Assembly: GCA_003990745.1 (NCBI GenBank)
Contig: RBNI01003006.1
Span: forward strand, 1 to 16,876
Length of the DNA stretch: 16,876 bases
Direction of reading: 5' to 3'
Source of the DNA: Jimgerdemannia flammicorona
Taxonomy: Eukaryota > Mucoromycota > Endogonomycetes > Endogonales > Endogonaceae
The notes below the pieces were generated by a model. The model did not search any database and had not been told where the DNA came from. It was given only the letters and a program-made list of their open reading frames with translations. The position numbers and the translations under genes were made by a program. Below are positions 16,837 through 16,876 of this stretch, in pieces. Position 1 is the stretch's first letter; every line of letters begins with the position of its first letter.

Positions 16837-16876
16837 GTGTTTTTTTTACTTTTTAAATCAATGTCCATTTTTTTTT
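16837..16876. other. T-rich window end of unknown nature
   Basis: After the T-tract the sequence no longer follows the LTR: it reads GTGTTTTTTTTACTTTTTAA and ends in another T-run. This may be a truncation point of the old LTR, or low-quality sequence at an assembly edge. Confidence 0.3.

Noticed and set aside
1..16876. CRISPR arrays, rRNA genes or bacterial-type operons
   Set aside because: No spaced short repeats, no rRNA-like sequence, and the gene structure is eukaryotic.

Overview
The window looks like a piece of a filamentous ascomycete (Pezizomycotina-type) genome. The evidence is a short 90-nt intron with fungal-style borders, a secreted Cys-rich DUF7707-type protein, and Ty3/gypsy chromovirus retrotransposons. 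The species cannot be named from sequence alone. The window begins with a run of A and ends with runs of T, so both edges may be assembly breaks.

Positions 1-2060 are the gene-bearing part, with moderate G+C. Two genes lie on the minus strand: an unrecognised Pro/Thr/Lys-rich protein (58-1101, perhaps with one intron) and a two-exon gene (1297-1986) for a small secreted, probably GPI-anchored protein with 12 cysteines in its mature part. Positions 2060-3496 are AT-rich with no gene I can support.

Positions 3497-16876 are a three-layer nest of LTR retrotransposons. The oldest layer is a degraded LTR split into 3497-3658 and 16113-16836. Inserted in it, on the minus strand, is Element 2 (3659-16112), with two 1510-bp LTRs, a PBS, a PPT, a near-perfect 5-bp target duplication and a 3392-bp interior. 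Inserted in the left (3') LTR of Element 2, on the plus strand, is Element 1 (4676-10712), with 406-bp LTRs and a perfect 5-bp target duplication (ATATC). The right LTR of Element 2 keeps the matching unoccupied site. The state of decay agrees with this order: Element 1 LTRs differ at about 10 of 406 sites, Element 2 LTRs at roughly one site in ten.

Element 1 encodes one gag-dUTPase-protease-RT-RNase H-integrase-chromodomain polyprotein, now broken by 13 premature stops and one frameshift. Element 2 encodes gag, dUTPase and protease in the same order, but has lost about 2.6 kb that should hold RT, RNase H and integrase. It therefore looks like a non-autonomous relative. Both elements carry all or nearly all dUTPase motifs between gag and protease, and both have almost the same primer binding site. 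The mutations are nearly all transitions: in the young element most are at CpG, and its in-frame stops fit CGA to TGA, CAA/CAG to TAA/TAG or TGG to TAG. This suggests cytosine methylation and deamination, or a mild RIP-like process.
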